Shown here: piece by piece, positions 21,420 to 33,151 of the stretch
Numbering within the stretch: position 1 is the first letter of the stretch
Layout of the letters: each line of letters opens with the position of its first letter
Source of the DNA: Alisma plantago-aquatica
Taxonomy: Eukaryota > Streptophyta > Magnoliopsida > Alismatales > Alismataceae
Length of the DNA stretch: 64,000 nt
Reading direction: 5' to 3'
NCBI GenBank assembly: GCA_963693085.1
Contig: OY856413.1
Coordinates: 749,796,056-749,860,055, forward strand
Notes under the pieces: model-generated
The model's database searches: none
What the model was told of the DNA's origin: nothing
The model's input: only the letters and a program-made list of their open reading frames with translations
Made by a program: the position numbers and the translations under genes

Positions 21420-22519
21420 TAATCGATTACATAAACATTTCAGTAATCAATGTGATTTGGAGCAATTCCAATCAAATCCACAATTATACTCCTATTCCAA
21501 CACATCCTATGTGTGTGATCCGGTAGGCTCCAAATTACGTTGGTAGTGATATCCATAATCATATTATGATTTCACAAGAAATGATTGGTATCTAGAAAGA
21601 CTTCATTGCCACATAAGTAATTGGAGAACTTGGAGAACAACTTAACCTATCATTCATGACTGGTGTTACAGTGATTGTATAGTTCTTTTGTCGCTGATAT
21701 CCGAATTAAACTCGAGTCATGGAATTGTTATCCTCTTCAACGTTCAATCTATGTTCCTTGAACTAGAGCAGACTGTCTGAGATATATGTAAGCTCAATAT
21801 CACAGATTGACTCACATCAGCATGGCCATGCATTTCTCAGTCTTGCTTATCAAGTGGTCGGAATATCAAACTCCCGTAGGAAGGACAAATTCCATCTACA
21901 TCACTCACAATCATCCCCATGTGTCACAGTGCACCCAAGCACCATCTTTATGGAAATCCTTATTTAGGACCACGGTGGATGATGTCAAAGTACACTGAAC
22001 GACATGTGATAAGTTTAGTGACTTCAGGTATAAGAACCACAATCACCACCATCATTATGAGATGTGACTCTAACTACCAATCATGGTATCCATGTGTCAC
22101 TCTCAAGATGGGTCTATCCGATACATTATTATCTAACAAGTATCTATGTATTTGGTTTGATATCTCCATTTTATGGATAATGAGATTCTTCCATCAACCA
22201 ACATACATTCTAATCTTATGTGTTATTGATGTCTATGGATATTTCCACAATAACAACCAGATTAGGGACAAAACAAGAATACATACTCTTGGCATACATA
22301 TGATCTCACTGTTCAGGTCATCAACCCGAAGGCATATGTCATTGAGTATATTATTCTATAGACATCTATAAGTTTTATGGTCATCTCACAATATAAAACA
22401 CAAACATATAGATTGGAAACTTGCCTTTATTTATATGATCAATGAAATATTACAAATCATTTACATAGTATCCCATTACAATCATCGAATGATAGTCTCT
22501 ATGGGCATACATACCAACA
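21420..22519 (-). repeat. E2 3' LTR, U3 portion only
   Basis: On the minus strand it starts TGTTGGTATGTATGCCC right after the polypurine tract. It follows E1 U3 for about 1 kb with many substitutions; the ACATGTCGTT and CACACACATAGGAT stretches are shared. Similarity fades before 21,420 and no R-U5 or CA end is found, so the lower boundary is approximate. Confidence 0.72.
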
Positions 22520-22532
22520 GATTCCCACTTGC
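22520..22532 (-). other. E2 polypurine tract
   Basis: GCAAGTGGGAATC on the minus strand, directly before the 3' LTR. Nearly identical to the E1 tract. Confidence 0.75.
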
Positions 22533-22559
22533 ACTTATACCCAATCACTCATGAATCTC

Positions 22560-24389
22560 AATCCAAGTGATCGAACATGTCTGTCATGTTTCTGCTGTGA
22601 AAGTGCTTTTGTGAGCGGGTCAGCCACATTGCTTTCTGTAGGTACTCTGCAAATCTTCACATCTCCTCACTGTACGATCTCTCGTATGAGATGGAACCGT
22701 CGTAGAATATGTTTGGAACATGGGTGAGATCTTGGTTCTTTAGCCTATGCAATTGCTCCGTTGTTGTCGCAAAACAACTCAATTGCATCACCAGCACTTA
22801 GAACCACTCCAAGTTCAGAAATGAACTTCTTGATCCACACAACTTCCTTTACAACATTAGATGCGGCAATATATTCAGCCTATGTTGTAGAATCTGCAAC
22901 CGTCTCTTGCTTGGAACTCTTCCAGCTCACAGCTCTGTTGTTCAGGCAAAACACAAATCCAGATTACGATATGTAGTCATCTTTGTCAGTTTGGAAGCTA
23001 GCATCATTGTAACCCTTTACCATGATCTCTTCCTCACCGTCGTATACCAAAAATTGATCCTTAGTCCTTCTCAAGTACTTTAGGATGTTCTTTACAGCTG
23101 TCCAGTGACATTCACCTGGATCTGACTGATACCGGCTCGTTATGCTCAAAGCATACGACACATCAGGATGAGTACATAACATTGCATAAATGATAGATCC
23201 AATTGCTGATGCATATGGAATCTTACTTATGCGTGCCCGTTCATCACATGAACTAGGACATTGGGCTTTAGAGATCGTAAACCCATGGGACATGGGCAAG
23301 TTACCTCTCTTAGAACCCTCCATGCTAAACATCTTTAGCACCTTGTCAATGTATGTGCTCTGGCTTAGGCCTAGAAGCCTTCTAGATCTATCTCTATAGA
23401 TCTTGATCCCTAGTATATATGATTCTTCACCAAAATCCTTCATAGAGAAGGTCTTCCCTAGCCAACCTTTTTCTATCTAAGGAGTAGGGATGTCATTTCC
23501 CATCAATAGTATGTCATCCACATACAATATGAGAAATACGATTATGCTCCCACTAACCCTTTTTTAAACAAAAGGTTCATCTTCATTTTGACTAAAGCCA
23601 AACTTTTTGACTACTTCATCAAAATGTAGATTCCAGCTCCGAGATGCTTGCTTCAATCCATAGATTTACCTTTGTAGTTTACAGACTTTATTGGCTTTCT
23701 TTGGATCGATAAAACCCTCAGGTTGTGTCATGTACACATCCTCGAGTAAATTCCCATTAAGGAATGTTGTTTTAACGTCCATCTGCCAAATCTCATAGTC
23801 ATGATAAGCTGCAATGGAAAGCATGATCCTGATGGATTTAACCATGGCAACTGGTGAGAAGGTCTCATCATAATCAACACCTTGAATTTGACGGAATCCT
23901 TTCGCAACCAATCTTACCTTTATAGGTTTGAACATTTCCATCCATGTCAGTCTTCTTCTTGAAGACCCACTTGCACCCTATGGGTTTTTCCCCTTTGGGT
24001 GGATCCACCAAGGTCCATACCTTGTTGGTGTATATGGATTCCATCTCATATCTCATGGCTTCGAGCCATTTCTTAGATTCTGCTCCGTTAGTAGTTTCTA
24101 AATAGGAAGTTGGCTCATCTGCTATGCCCAATTCATCACAGTCTTGAGTCACGAGAAATCCAAATCTCTCAGGCTCAAGTTGTGTCCTACTAGACCTACG
24201 AGGTTCCTGTGTTACATTTGGAACTTGAAATTCCACAACAACTTGTGAGTCTTCATGTTCCTTATGTACATCCTCAGGTTCTCTGCTTTCTTGTTGGTCT
24301 CGAACTTCTTTGAGATCTACATTCCTCCCACTAATTCCTTTGGAAATAAATTCCTTTTCAAGAAATACAACAGTCCTAGCAACAAACAC
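22560..24389 (-). pseudogene. pol: E2 reverse transcriptase and RNase H region
   Basis: Fragments in order on the minus strand. The RT N-terminal part (24389-23874) includes the KWVFKKK motif. The next fragment (23941-23666) shows DYDETFSPVAMVKSIR, MDVKTTFLNG and EDVYMTQPEGF. The YVDDILL catalytic motif lies near 23,510-23,530. The thumb/connection follows at 23443-22964 (GIKIYRDRSR, KAQCPSSCDE). The RNase H region at about 22,960-22,580 includes AEYIAASN, CDNNGAIA and a late VADPLTKAL motif. Between them are frame changes and at least three in-frame stops, one after the RNase H TT residues and one inside CDNNGAIA*AKEP. The order and motifs are those of a copia Pol. Confidence 0.85.
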
Positions 24390-25514
24390 TTTGTTGTCAG
24401 TTGGTGTGTAGAAGTAGTATCCCTGAGTTTCCTTGGGGTGTCCAACAAAATATCATTTTTCTGATTTGGGTCCAAGCTTTTTAGGAAATTGTTTCCTAAC
24501 ATAAGCTTCACATCCCCAAATCTTTAACATAGACAAATTGGGATGATTCCCATTCCATATCTCATATGGTGTCTTTTGAATCGATTTGGAAGGTACACGG
24601 TTAAGTGTCAACGTTGCAATTTCAAGAGCATATCCCCAGAACGATATTGGAAGTTTGGCTGAACTCATCATTGATCGTACCATGTCTAATAATGTATGAT
24701 TCCTTCTTTCTGACACACCATTATGATGTGGTGTACCAGGTGGAGTCCATTGTGATACAATACCATGGTCTCTTTGAAGGTCCTCAAACTCTTGGCTTAA
24801 GTATTCGCCACCTCGATCTGAACGGAGTGCTTTAATACTTTTACCAAGTTGGGTCTCTACTTCATTCATGAAAGTCTTGAACATTTCAAGAGTTTCTTAC
24901 TAGTGTTTTATAAAATATACATAGCCATACCTACTGAGGTCATCAGTGAAGGTAATGAAGTATTGATAGCCTCCTCTAGCATTTGATCTAAAAGGTCCAC
25001 ATACATCAGTATGTATGAGCCCTAGCAGATCACTAGCTCTCTCATTGTATCCCGTGAAAGGAGTCTTGGTCATCTTCCCTAATAAACATGCCTCACATGT
25101 CTCCAATGATTCAAAATCAAAAGAGTCTAGATAACCATCCTTATGGAGTCTAGATATGCGCTTCTCATTTATGTGCCCAAGAAGACAATGCCATAAGAAT
25201 GTTTTGTTTGAGTTGTCAAGTTTTAACCTTTTAGTATTTACGTTTTATATGCTAGTCTCAAGTTCTAACAAGTAGATACCATAAGACATAGGGGCATTAC
25301 CATAAAAGATCTCATCTTTAGAAATAGAAATAATTCCATTCTTAATGTGAAATTCAAATCCACTCTTGTCCATACAAGATACAGAAATAATATTTCTATT
25401 AATGGCAGGTACATAATAGCAATTCTCTAATTCTATTACAAGGACCGTAGGAAAAGATAAACTAATAACTCCAACTGCGGTGGCAGCAACTCTTGCTCCA
25501 TTAGTGACCCACAA
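24390..25514 (-). pseudogene. pol: E2 GAG-pre-integrase and integrase region
   Basis: The stretch after the protease and the GAG-pre-integrase domain cover 25514-25120, with an H-H-C-C style zinc-binding part near 25,190-25,090 (WHCLLGHIN, later CEACLLGK). The integrase core spans 25106-24450. It shows HTDVCGPF with the first catalytic Asp, SDRGGEY with the second, and SERRNHTLLDMV with the Glu. The frame is broken near 25,240 and between 24,884 and 24,900. All three catalytic residues are still encoded. Confidence 0.85.
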
Positions 25515-25667
25515 CTCGACTTGGCCCTTTCATAAAGGCTTACTTCTTATCAGATCCTACATATTAGAACATATGTGAGATCCACATCCGGTATCCAGTA
25601 CCCATGATGAAGAAGTATTTAAGTTTATCTCAATAATGTATATACCTAAAGTGGAGATCTCTATCCC
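25515..25667 (-). pseudogene. E2 protease remnant
   Basis: On the minus strand the LDTGCGSHIC active-site phrase is visible near 25,575-25,605, followed by a stop. This is the Asp-Thr-Gly motif of copia aspartic protease, lying between gag and the GAG-pre-integrase domain as expected. Confidence 0.75.
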
Positions 25668-26495
25668 CTATTTCTTCTTCCTCAGTTCCTCCAGGTAGAG
25701 AGGACAATTTCTTTTCCAATGTCCAACCTGGTGACAATGGTGACAACTGCCTTCTTTGGAGATCCCACCTTTAGCTTTAAGCACGGATGACTTTGGCTTC
25801 TGCCTAGCTTTAAAACTTTTCTTAGCCTTGCCTTTGCCTTTTGACTTTCCCTTTGCCTTACTGATCATCATCACAGACTTGGGCTTGTCTTTCTTCATCT
25901 GTGCTTCAGGTGTCCTCAACGTGCCCAACAATTCTGACAACGACTTGTCAAGATTGTTCATGTTGTAGTTCATGACAAAATGATTATATGATTCATGCAA
26001 CGATTGTAAAATCACATCAGTGGCCAACTCTTGACCTAGGGGAAATCCCACCTTGGATAGGCTTTCCACGTACCCAATTAAAGTGAGTATATGGGTGCCA
26101 GATGAGTCTCCCTCTTTCATCTTTCTCCTGAACAAAGCCTTTGAGACATCATATCTCTCCTGTCTTGCTTGATGTTGATACATGTTCTTGAGATGTGTTA
26201 CCATCTCCATGACATTCATGTTCTCATGCTGCTCTTGCAACTCATAGTTCATTGAGCACAACCTCAGGCACTTGACATCCACGACATCATCAAGGTGCTT
26301 CTTGTAAGCATCCTTTCCAGCCTTGGGCGCATTTACGGCGGGTTCTGCTGGCTATGGTGTTTCAAGGACATAGAGCTTACGCTCATGTGTGAGAACAATT
26401 CTCAGCGTCCTAAACCAGTTTTAAAAGTTGGTTCTGGTAAGTCTGTCCTTATCAAGGACCGATCACAATGAGAAAGTTTGAGTGTTGTTTGCCAT
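25668..26495 (-). pseudogene. gag: E2 gag with early stops
   Basis: The homologue of E1 Gag. Starting at the ATG at 26495, three in-frame stops interrupt the first 70 codons. The remaining 204 codons (26282-25668) are open and include the capsid domain, a Lys-rich linker and the CCHC knuckle (CHHCHQVGHWKRNC). The N-terminal NGTNF motif has decayed. In the E1/E2 pair only E1 keeps this gene intact. Confidence 0.88.
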
Positions 26496-27034
26496 TTGAT
26501 TGCTACAAAAGAAAAAATTGCGTTTAGTCCAAAACATTTTGACTTGTAAAGATTTGATAAACGAGATTAATTAGGCCTTTAATTAATTACGCTCCCACTA
26601 TTTTATTCAAATTGATAGCCCTCACTATCAACTTGGAAGATTGCAACGCACAACCTTGTAGTGAGCCAAGACCCAAAATAATTGGATCAATGCCCAGCCA
26701 ACGCCGGCGTCAAAGACCAAATACTAAGGTAGGCAACTTTTGCCAATTGCATCATATGCAACTCTTGGATATATGATCATGCACAACTCCTTGCCATGAT
26801 GCATCTGTGTGCCTCTAGGTACTTGACCCTATCAAGGTTCCCTAGTTAAGTCCAACCCATAAGCCAACACGATGAGTGTGCACCCTGTGGAGGCAGACCC
26901 ACACACCCACCATCACACTTCCATGAGATAGATAGTGTACCACGCAGAGGCGTGCCCACACATAGCCGATCAACCTTTTCATGTGTGTTTATTTATGGAA
27001 GGCAACTAAAACTTAATATTATTAATTGAGGGGT

Positions 27035-27129
<95 letters not shown>

Positions 27130-28144
27130 AAACACCACATACTTATAGTACGTATCATATACTACTATATCCACAACCACAAACAATAGACATGCAATCA
27201 CAAACACAAATACATCGGTTATGGCCATACTATTGTAATCCTTTGGAGCAACAAAGGATTACGGTCCACCTATGGTCTTATGCATCTCATGCAACACTTG
27301 TGAATCAACCTATAAAGCATGTACTGATCAACATTACAATGAACAACTTCATGGATGCTTCGTGAGGTTGGAACTTCAAGTTGCTTTTTGGAATTGGATC
27401 TTCTTGTTGCTTCTCCATGGATGCTCCTTGGAGTTGGATCTTCAGGTGGCCTCCTTACATCAAGTTTACAAAGACTAAAACTAATCCTATCTCTATTACA
27501 TCATATGAGTACAAATATAAAGGGAAAGAATTAATTACACTTTGAAATAAGAGATGAAGCTCAGCATGCAAGCCAAATACTTTATACAAAGGATCATATG
27601 CAACCATTATACATCCATAACATTCACAAACAAACATATCCACAAGATCAACATCCACATCCATTCACAACATTCACAATAGGGGATACTAGGCCATAAC
27701 TGTGCATGCACTCACCACATAAAACAAATTTTTAATGGCGACGTGTATGTTATCATAGGTATATCTACATATACATATATACAAACTAAAATTGCAGTAC
27801 TTTTAATGTGAGACATTCCCCATTAAATAAATTTTTGACTCCCATGCAGACTATGCGGGGTACACAGGGGCAGCGGCCCTGTGCGGGGAGGCCACCCCTC
27901 ATGGGTCTCAGGGGCAGATCCCCTAAAAGGTCTATGGAATTTTACTTCTGTGCACTTAGGAAAATCAATATTTTCCATAGTCGACCCCATCCAAAACATC
28001 AAAAATAGAATCCTGCGGCGTATGTGGAATTAGGTTTAGATTTGCACATTACCAATTTTAATTCACATCATATGCAACATAAAAACAATATACATCGATT
28101 CGATCATATCGAAACTAATCCAAATACGTCGGAGATCGACGCTT
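26496..28144 (-). other. E2 untranslated leader
   Basis: Homologous to the E1 leader near 26,580-26,960 (shared TAGTGGGAGCG-type and GTGGGCACGCC phrases). It lacks the CCGATCGG cluster and is interrupted by a long TA repeat. Short ORFs here carry no motifs. Confidence 0.7.
27042..27127. repeat. (TA)n microsatellite, about 43 units
   Basis: 86 uninterrupted bases of alternating A and T in the E2 leader. Such runs are hypermutable and can extrude as cruciforms. The assembled length may not be exact. Confidence 0.95.
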
Positions 28145-28155
28145 CTCTGATACCA
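28145..28155 (-). other. E2 primer binding site (initiator Met tRNA)
   Basis: On the minus strand, TGGTATCAGAG starts one base after the LTR end (CCCACA, then G), with the same spacing as in E1. Confidence 0.88.
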
Positions 28156-28156
28156 C

Positions 28157-28869
28157 TGTGGGGTTTTGTGGAGAAAACATGCGCGGCGGAAGCAACAAAA
28201 ATTCCACTCAACCCGAAATAGGATCTCTTTAACAACATCGTATTTGGAAGGAGTGTTTGTGGGATATACCTTATCACGGAGCAAGTCCGGCGATGTCCCA
28301 CTGCACAAAGGTGTGCAACGACGTTGACCTACACAGACGGAACTTCTCTCCCGTCCACTGTTTCAGGATGATGCGACAGTGCTTCTTTTGTGTGATGATG
28401 TACACTGCTCGTATCGCACACAGATGGCCGTTGATGTCCTCCGAACGCAGGCGTCTTAGCGTCTGCGTCTCTACTTTCTCCACGCGGATGGACTGGAACT
28501 CCACGTCGCACTTCCTAAGCCGACGGGAAGGATTCGTGTCTGTGCGGCGACGTGCTAGCGGCGTGTTGCTCTCCTTTATCTCCTAAGGATGGTGATGGCT
28601 AGGGTTTACGTACGTGAGCATAAACTGAAAAGCCTCTCTCGATATCTTATATAGATATCAGCCGTCAACCTCCTTTAAATAGGATACAAAGGGAAGTAGG
28701 GTTTCCTAAACCCATTGGTAAACAGAAACGTTGCGTTAATTAAAATGATTGTGGATTAATTAGAATATTCTGGAATTCATTAATTAACCAAATAATCGCA
28801 TTAATTGATTAATTAATATCCAACTCCATGCAATCGCTTGGGATGGCTCTATGGGCATATATACCAACA
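28157..28869 (-). repeat. E2 5' LTR (713 bp, short form)
   Basis: Minus strand: begins TGTTGGTATATATGCCC and ends AAAACCCCACA. Only the first about 25 bp resemble the start of the 3' LTR. The end resembles E1 U5 (a TTCCGC...AAAACCC pattern). It has a TATA-like CTATATAAG at about 28646-28655 and a GC-rich R-U5 part. Overlapping ORFs at 28257-28586 are chance readings of this GC-rich stretch. Confidence 0.8.
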
Positions 28870-29392
28870 TATTGTGCCTTTCTCTTACTTATACTTGAAT
28901 ATGATATCTCTATTGTACCACATATATTTAATTTAAGTTTATCACACAACATGTATATCATTCTAAACTTAGCAGAGAAATATACTCAAAACACTATAAT
29001 ATACTGAGAAATCAACATTTTATATCTACATGCAGACTAAAATTCTTAAATAATAGAATACATGTTCACTTGATACTTTATACACTAGAATCATGCAATT
29101 GAACTTCTTAATATACTGATAAGAGTTAATTAGTTGACATACGAGTAATCATCATTTGCACCTATAAATTATTTCTACTTTCTTGGAAAACGTGCACCTC
29201 AACCCAAATCTTGAGTTGTGCATCACCACATCTCATACTGAGAACATTGATATCAAAATACTTGATTCATTGAACACCCTATCCTTAGGGTTTCATTTAC
29301 CTCATTCACTTATCACATAGCTCTCATAAGCATTTCATGCAACATAAACATTCACTGAATAAAGACTACTATCAAAAAATCATATAAAATCA
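28870..29392. other. AT-rich DNA left of the LINE, unassigned
   Basis: Continuous with 32398-33136 before the LINE inserted. Probably internal DNA of the minus-strand LTR element whose primer site is at 33137-33148. No coding motif was found. Confidence 0.4.
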
Positions 29393-29409
29393 ATATATGT
29401 ATGAAACCT
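29393..29409. repeat. Left target-site duplication of LINE-1
   Basis: ATATATGTATGAAACCT, exactly repeated at 32381-32397 after the poly(A). Confidence 0.93.
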
Positions 29410-29570
29410 AACTGACGAGGAGGTGCAAACAATAGCGAAGCCACCTATGTTAGAATGCACTTACTGAACCTATCAAAGATAGACGCCCGACATGTGAAGC
29501 ATGTCCAGGGACCTTCTGCAACCTAACTGACGAGGAGGTGCAAACAATAGAAAAGCCACCTATGTCAGAA
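29405..29570 (+). repeat. 51-bp direct repeat at the 5' end of LINE-1
   Basis: 29405-29455 and 29520-29570 match at 48 of 51 positions, separated by 64 bp. The first copy overlaps the last five bases of the left target duplication (AACCT). Confidence 0.88.
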
Positions 29571-32380
29571 GAGGTGGAAGCTATAGTCAAGAACTTGAAC
29601 CCTTATAAGGCAGTAGGGCCAGATGGAGTGGATGCACTATTTATTCAGAAAAATTGGGCTGCGGTCGGAGAATCCTTATACAGAATCGTAAAGAATGGTA
29701 TACTTGGCGGTGAGTTATCAGAGGAGCTTTGCAGAGTAACAATGGTGCTCATACCCAAGCAGGCAAAACCAGACAGATGTGAACTTCTGATACCCATCAT
29801 GTTAAACAACATTGACTTGAAGATCATATTGAAGACAGTGGTTGAAAGGTTGAAATGTTATCTCCCTAAATGGGTGTCGAAGGAACAAAGTAGCTTCATA
29901 CCCGAAAGAATCATTACAAATAACATAGCTACTGTCGAGGAGATAGTACACTTGATGAAACGGAAGAAGGGTCAAAACTAATGGCAATCAAAATTGACTT
30001 AACAAAAGCTTATGACCAACTTGCGTGGTAGTTCATTGAGGACACCATCACCCGAGTTGGAATCCCCCAAAATGTAAGGAAGTATATCATGAACTCAGTT
30101 ACAGGAGGCACCACATCCATCTACTGGAATGGGAAATTAACTGAAGCTTTAAAATCAAGCGGAGGTCTTAGATAAGGGGATCTGCTATCCCCCTACCTCT
30201 TCATCATGTGTCTGGAGAGGTTAAGCCAACTAATAAAACAAAGCATGATGAGGGGCGATTGGAAGGCAGCACGATTATACCGGGGAGGAGAAGCCATTTC
30301 CCGTGTCTATTTCATAGATGACATCATCCTTTTCGCTGAAGCTAGCAGAAAGCAAATGAAGTAAATCCAAAGAATTTTCAGTATCTTCGGTGCAACATCG
30401 GGTCAAACTATCTCAAGCATAAAAACAAGAATTTTCTTTGCGCAAAGCGTACTGAGACCAAGAAGAATAGAGGTCCTAAAAGAGTGCAATTTTCAGAAGA
30501 CAGAAGACCTTGGAAGGTATCTTGGTGTTCCCATCATACACAAGAAGGTAACGAAGACAACATACACAATGGTACTGGATAAGATTGAGAACAAGATAGG
30601 AGCTTGGTCAGCAAGAACACTATCCCTAGCTGGTCGGGTGTGTCTAGCAAAAGCATGCCTGGAGACAATACCTACCTACATCATGAAGACGGATGTCCTA
30701 CCTGCAAACCTATGCAACTGAATTGATCGTTCAATTAAAAGTTTCATCTGGGGGGGAACACATAAAGCCCATCCCATGGCTTTAGTTGCATGGAACAAGA
30801 TAGTATGCGATAAGATGTATGGAGGTCTTGGCCTCAAAGCAATGAAAGAGTGGAATGAAGCTCTACTATTGAAGAACTCATGGGATATAGCCACTGGGAA
30901 AGATAGTGTCTGGTGTACTAGTAAAAGAGATAAATACAAGAGGTACAAGGAGGATAGGGGAACACATTTTTCTAGATTATGTCGAGCATGCTGCAAGGGA
31001 AATAGATGTATCACAGAGAACTCTAGGATGGAGTTAAGAAGAAGAAACACAACTAATGTATGGGATGATTGTTGGATAAAGGAACATCTGCATCTCAGGG
31101 ACCTCGCGAAAGCCCCGATACCAAGCACGCTGGAGGACTTACAGGTAGCTAGCATGATCAATTTCAAAGGTCAATGGGATGAGGAGTTTGTAGAGGAGTG
31201 GTTTGGTCTGGAAATGGTGACCGAGGTTAGGAAAATACTTCCATCGGCAATACCCGATAGAGAGGATATCAGAATCTAGAATCACACAGAAGATGGAAGA
31301 TTCAATACACGATCAACATACAACATTCTGCGCGAGGGTAAAGACATAAGAACATAGGGGAAATGAAAATTCATATGGAAGTTGATCGTACCAAGAAGAA
31401 TGTGTCTCTTCTTTTGGCTTCTCAAACATAAAGCTATCATGACCAATGTCAGAAGAAAGGAAAGCCATATGACGAATGTTAGTACTTGTAACAGATGTAA
31501 AGAAGCAGATGAATCCATTCTCCATGCATTAAGGGACTGTAGACTAGTAAAACCAGTTTGGGCCAAGTTAAAGGAGAGCCATACACAAGCATTCTGGCAG
31601 GAAAATGATGCGAGGAGATGGTACCATCAACACTCAACTAGCGAGGAGTTAGAAGCAACTGAGTTCATGGTGGCTTGCCACTATATCTGGCAATGTAGGA
31701 ATGAGGCAATTTTCAATAATGTGGAGAAACCACTTAGCCACCAGGAACTATACATTCAAAAACAATCTCAACTAATCTTCCATACTCGGAAGGAGGCTGC
31801 TCAAAATAAAACAACTAGGCAGCAAAAACGATGGAAACCCCTAGAAGAAGACTGGATAAAGATCAACCCAGATGCAGCAACTACAAAGAGCAGAGCAATC
31901 ATCGCCGGAGTGGCTAGGGACTGGAAAGTCGCTTGGAGAGGAGGATTTGCTATGAAGACTCATGAACATAACATGACAGTAGCTGAACTCCTGAGTATAC
32001 TGAAAGTGTTAGAACTTGCAAGAGATAAGAACTAGAACAAGGTCACCTTCGAATCAGACTGCCTTGTAGCTGTCAAGTTGATAAATGGGAAAGGGGAGGA
32101 TGCTGGACCAAGATTCACCCCCACTGTACAACACATCCAGATGATCGTGAATAGAGGGAATCCTATTTGCTATATTGATAGGGAAAGGAACCAAGAACCT
32201 GATCAATTGGCAAAACACTTCAAAAACAAACAATGCCTCGATGGTTGGATCGAGGAAGAACCTCCGGATATCAAAGATATCTTAAAAAAGGAGGGATGTA
32301 ATGGCAATACCGTAGCTCTACTTGATGTATCGAGTGTAGTAGGTAAATAATAAGAGAGAGTTCAATGGTTTTTAAAAAAA
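29410..32380 (+). mobile_element. LINE-1: 5'-truncated plant L1 retrotransposon
   Basis: 2,971 bp between perfect 17-bp duplications, ending in an A8 tail (32374-32381; the last A is shared with the duplication). The endonuclease and N-terminal half are absent, as usual for incomplete target-primed reverse transcription. The coding part runs from the start of the RT domain to a C-terminal RNase H. The 5' end carries an unusual 51-bp duplication of its own sequence. Confidence 0.93.
29456..32350 (+). pseudogene. LINE-1 ORF2: reverse transcriptase, zinc region and RNase H
   Basis: L1-clade RT blocks in order: NPYKAVGPDGVDALFIQKNW (near 29,600), a VLIPK block, the QSSFIPERIITNNI block, GLR*GDLLSPYLF (Gln to stop), and the catalytic box VYFIDDIILFAEA near 30,305. 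That box keeps the two Asp but has Ile where FADD is usual. The LAGRVCLAKA and FIWGG blocks follow, then a zf-RVT region (31,390-31,560; MCLFFWLL, CNRC...H...C) and an RNase H domain of the plant RVT_3 type (31,850-32,250; the DAAT start, ESDCLVAV). In-frame stops lie near 30,028, 30,174, 30,361, 30,718, 31,277, 31,357 and 32,034. Not functional. Confidence 0.87.
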
Positions 32381-32397
32381 ATATATGTATGAAACCT
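32381..32397. repeat. Right target-site duplication of LINE-1
   Basis: Exact 17-bp repeat of 29393-29409. Confidence 0.93.
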
Positions 32398-33136
32398 TAG
32401 AACTAAGTTGAATTTGGGTTTCCATGCCATTCACTGAGATAACATGCGTCAATAATAAAATTGAATAAATAAACTCTATCATGTCAAGAAAATCCGTTCA
32501 AATGGGTTTCACGATATCTATTCGCAAATATCCAACTTTCCTCGCATCTAGGGTTTCACCCACTTTACTGAGATATCAAACAAACACTATTCACCTTAAA
32601 TGAAATACAAGATAGTATCTGACATATATGTACTATGAATTTAGATAAACAATTACTCATAACCAAAGGGATCTAGATAAACAAATTTCTCTATTTAATT
32701 ATACAACAATTTCAGTCATAGACAAATTCCCTATATTTCATCTTACTCTTATAACCTCTGCGGATACTTAGGGAATTCTCATTAGGATGTATTGTATACA
32801 TTCTTAATATGAATTTATCATCTGAAATTCATCCAAACAGAGGAAGAATCAATGTCATATCATTTTGCAACAACTTAGATCAAACACATAATTCAGGGTT
32901 TGTAGTCGCATACTAAGCAATTAAAGATTATGGATGATTTAACCAATTTTCATGCAATATACTATTTAAAGGAAGTTACCACTCACCCTAAGGTGTGAAA
33001 ACACCTTAAAAATGCAGTTCATCCCTAAAAATCTCGATCTCATATCAAATCCCTAGCAATTCACTCAATTCTTCTTCCTTTCAAATCGGAAACCCTAAAA
33101 ATGAGAGATTATGAAGAAAGAGTGAGAAAAGGAGAA
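32398..33136. other. AT-rich DNA right of LINE-1, unassigned leader of an LTR element
   Basis: No ORF or motif. On the minus strand it would be the region just downstream of a primer site, so probably the leader of that element. Confidence 0.4.
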
Positions 33137-33148
33137 GTTTTGATACCA
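33137..33148 (-). other. Decayed Met-tRNA primer site
   Basis: TGGTATCAAAAC on the minus strand. It differs from the normal TGGTATCAGAGC by two G-to-A changes and sits right after a TG...CA block. Confidence 0.6.
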
Positions 33149-33151
33149 TTT

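Larger units (their letters stand above)
21420..28869 (-). mobile_element. E2: second copia element of the E1 family, minus strand
   Basis: Read on the minus strand: 5' LTR (28157-28869), Met-tRNA primer site, leader, gag, protease, integrase, RT, RNase H, polypurine tract, partial 3' LTR (about 21420-22519). Protein, leader and LTR sequences are recognisably E1-like but well diverged. The domains are nearly all present, yet stops and frameshifts interrupt every one of them, so it is dead. The far end of the 3' LTR, and with it the target duplication, is missing next to hAT-like copy B. Confidence 0.88.

Noticed and set aside
21919..22371. 150-codon plus-strand ORF
   Set aside because: Falls within the E2 3' LTR, which aligns with E1 U3 on the other strand.
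28257..28586. 109-codon plus-strand ORF in GC-rich DNA
   Set aside because: It lies in the R-U5 part of the E2 5' LTR, is antisense to that element, and ORFs exist on both strands here.
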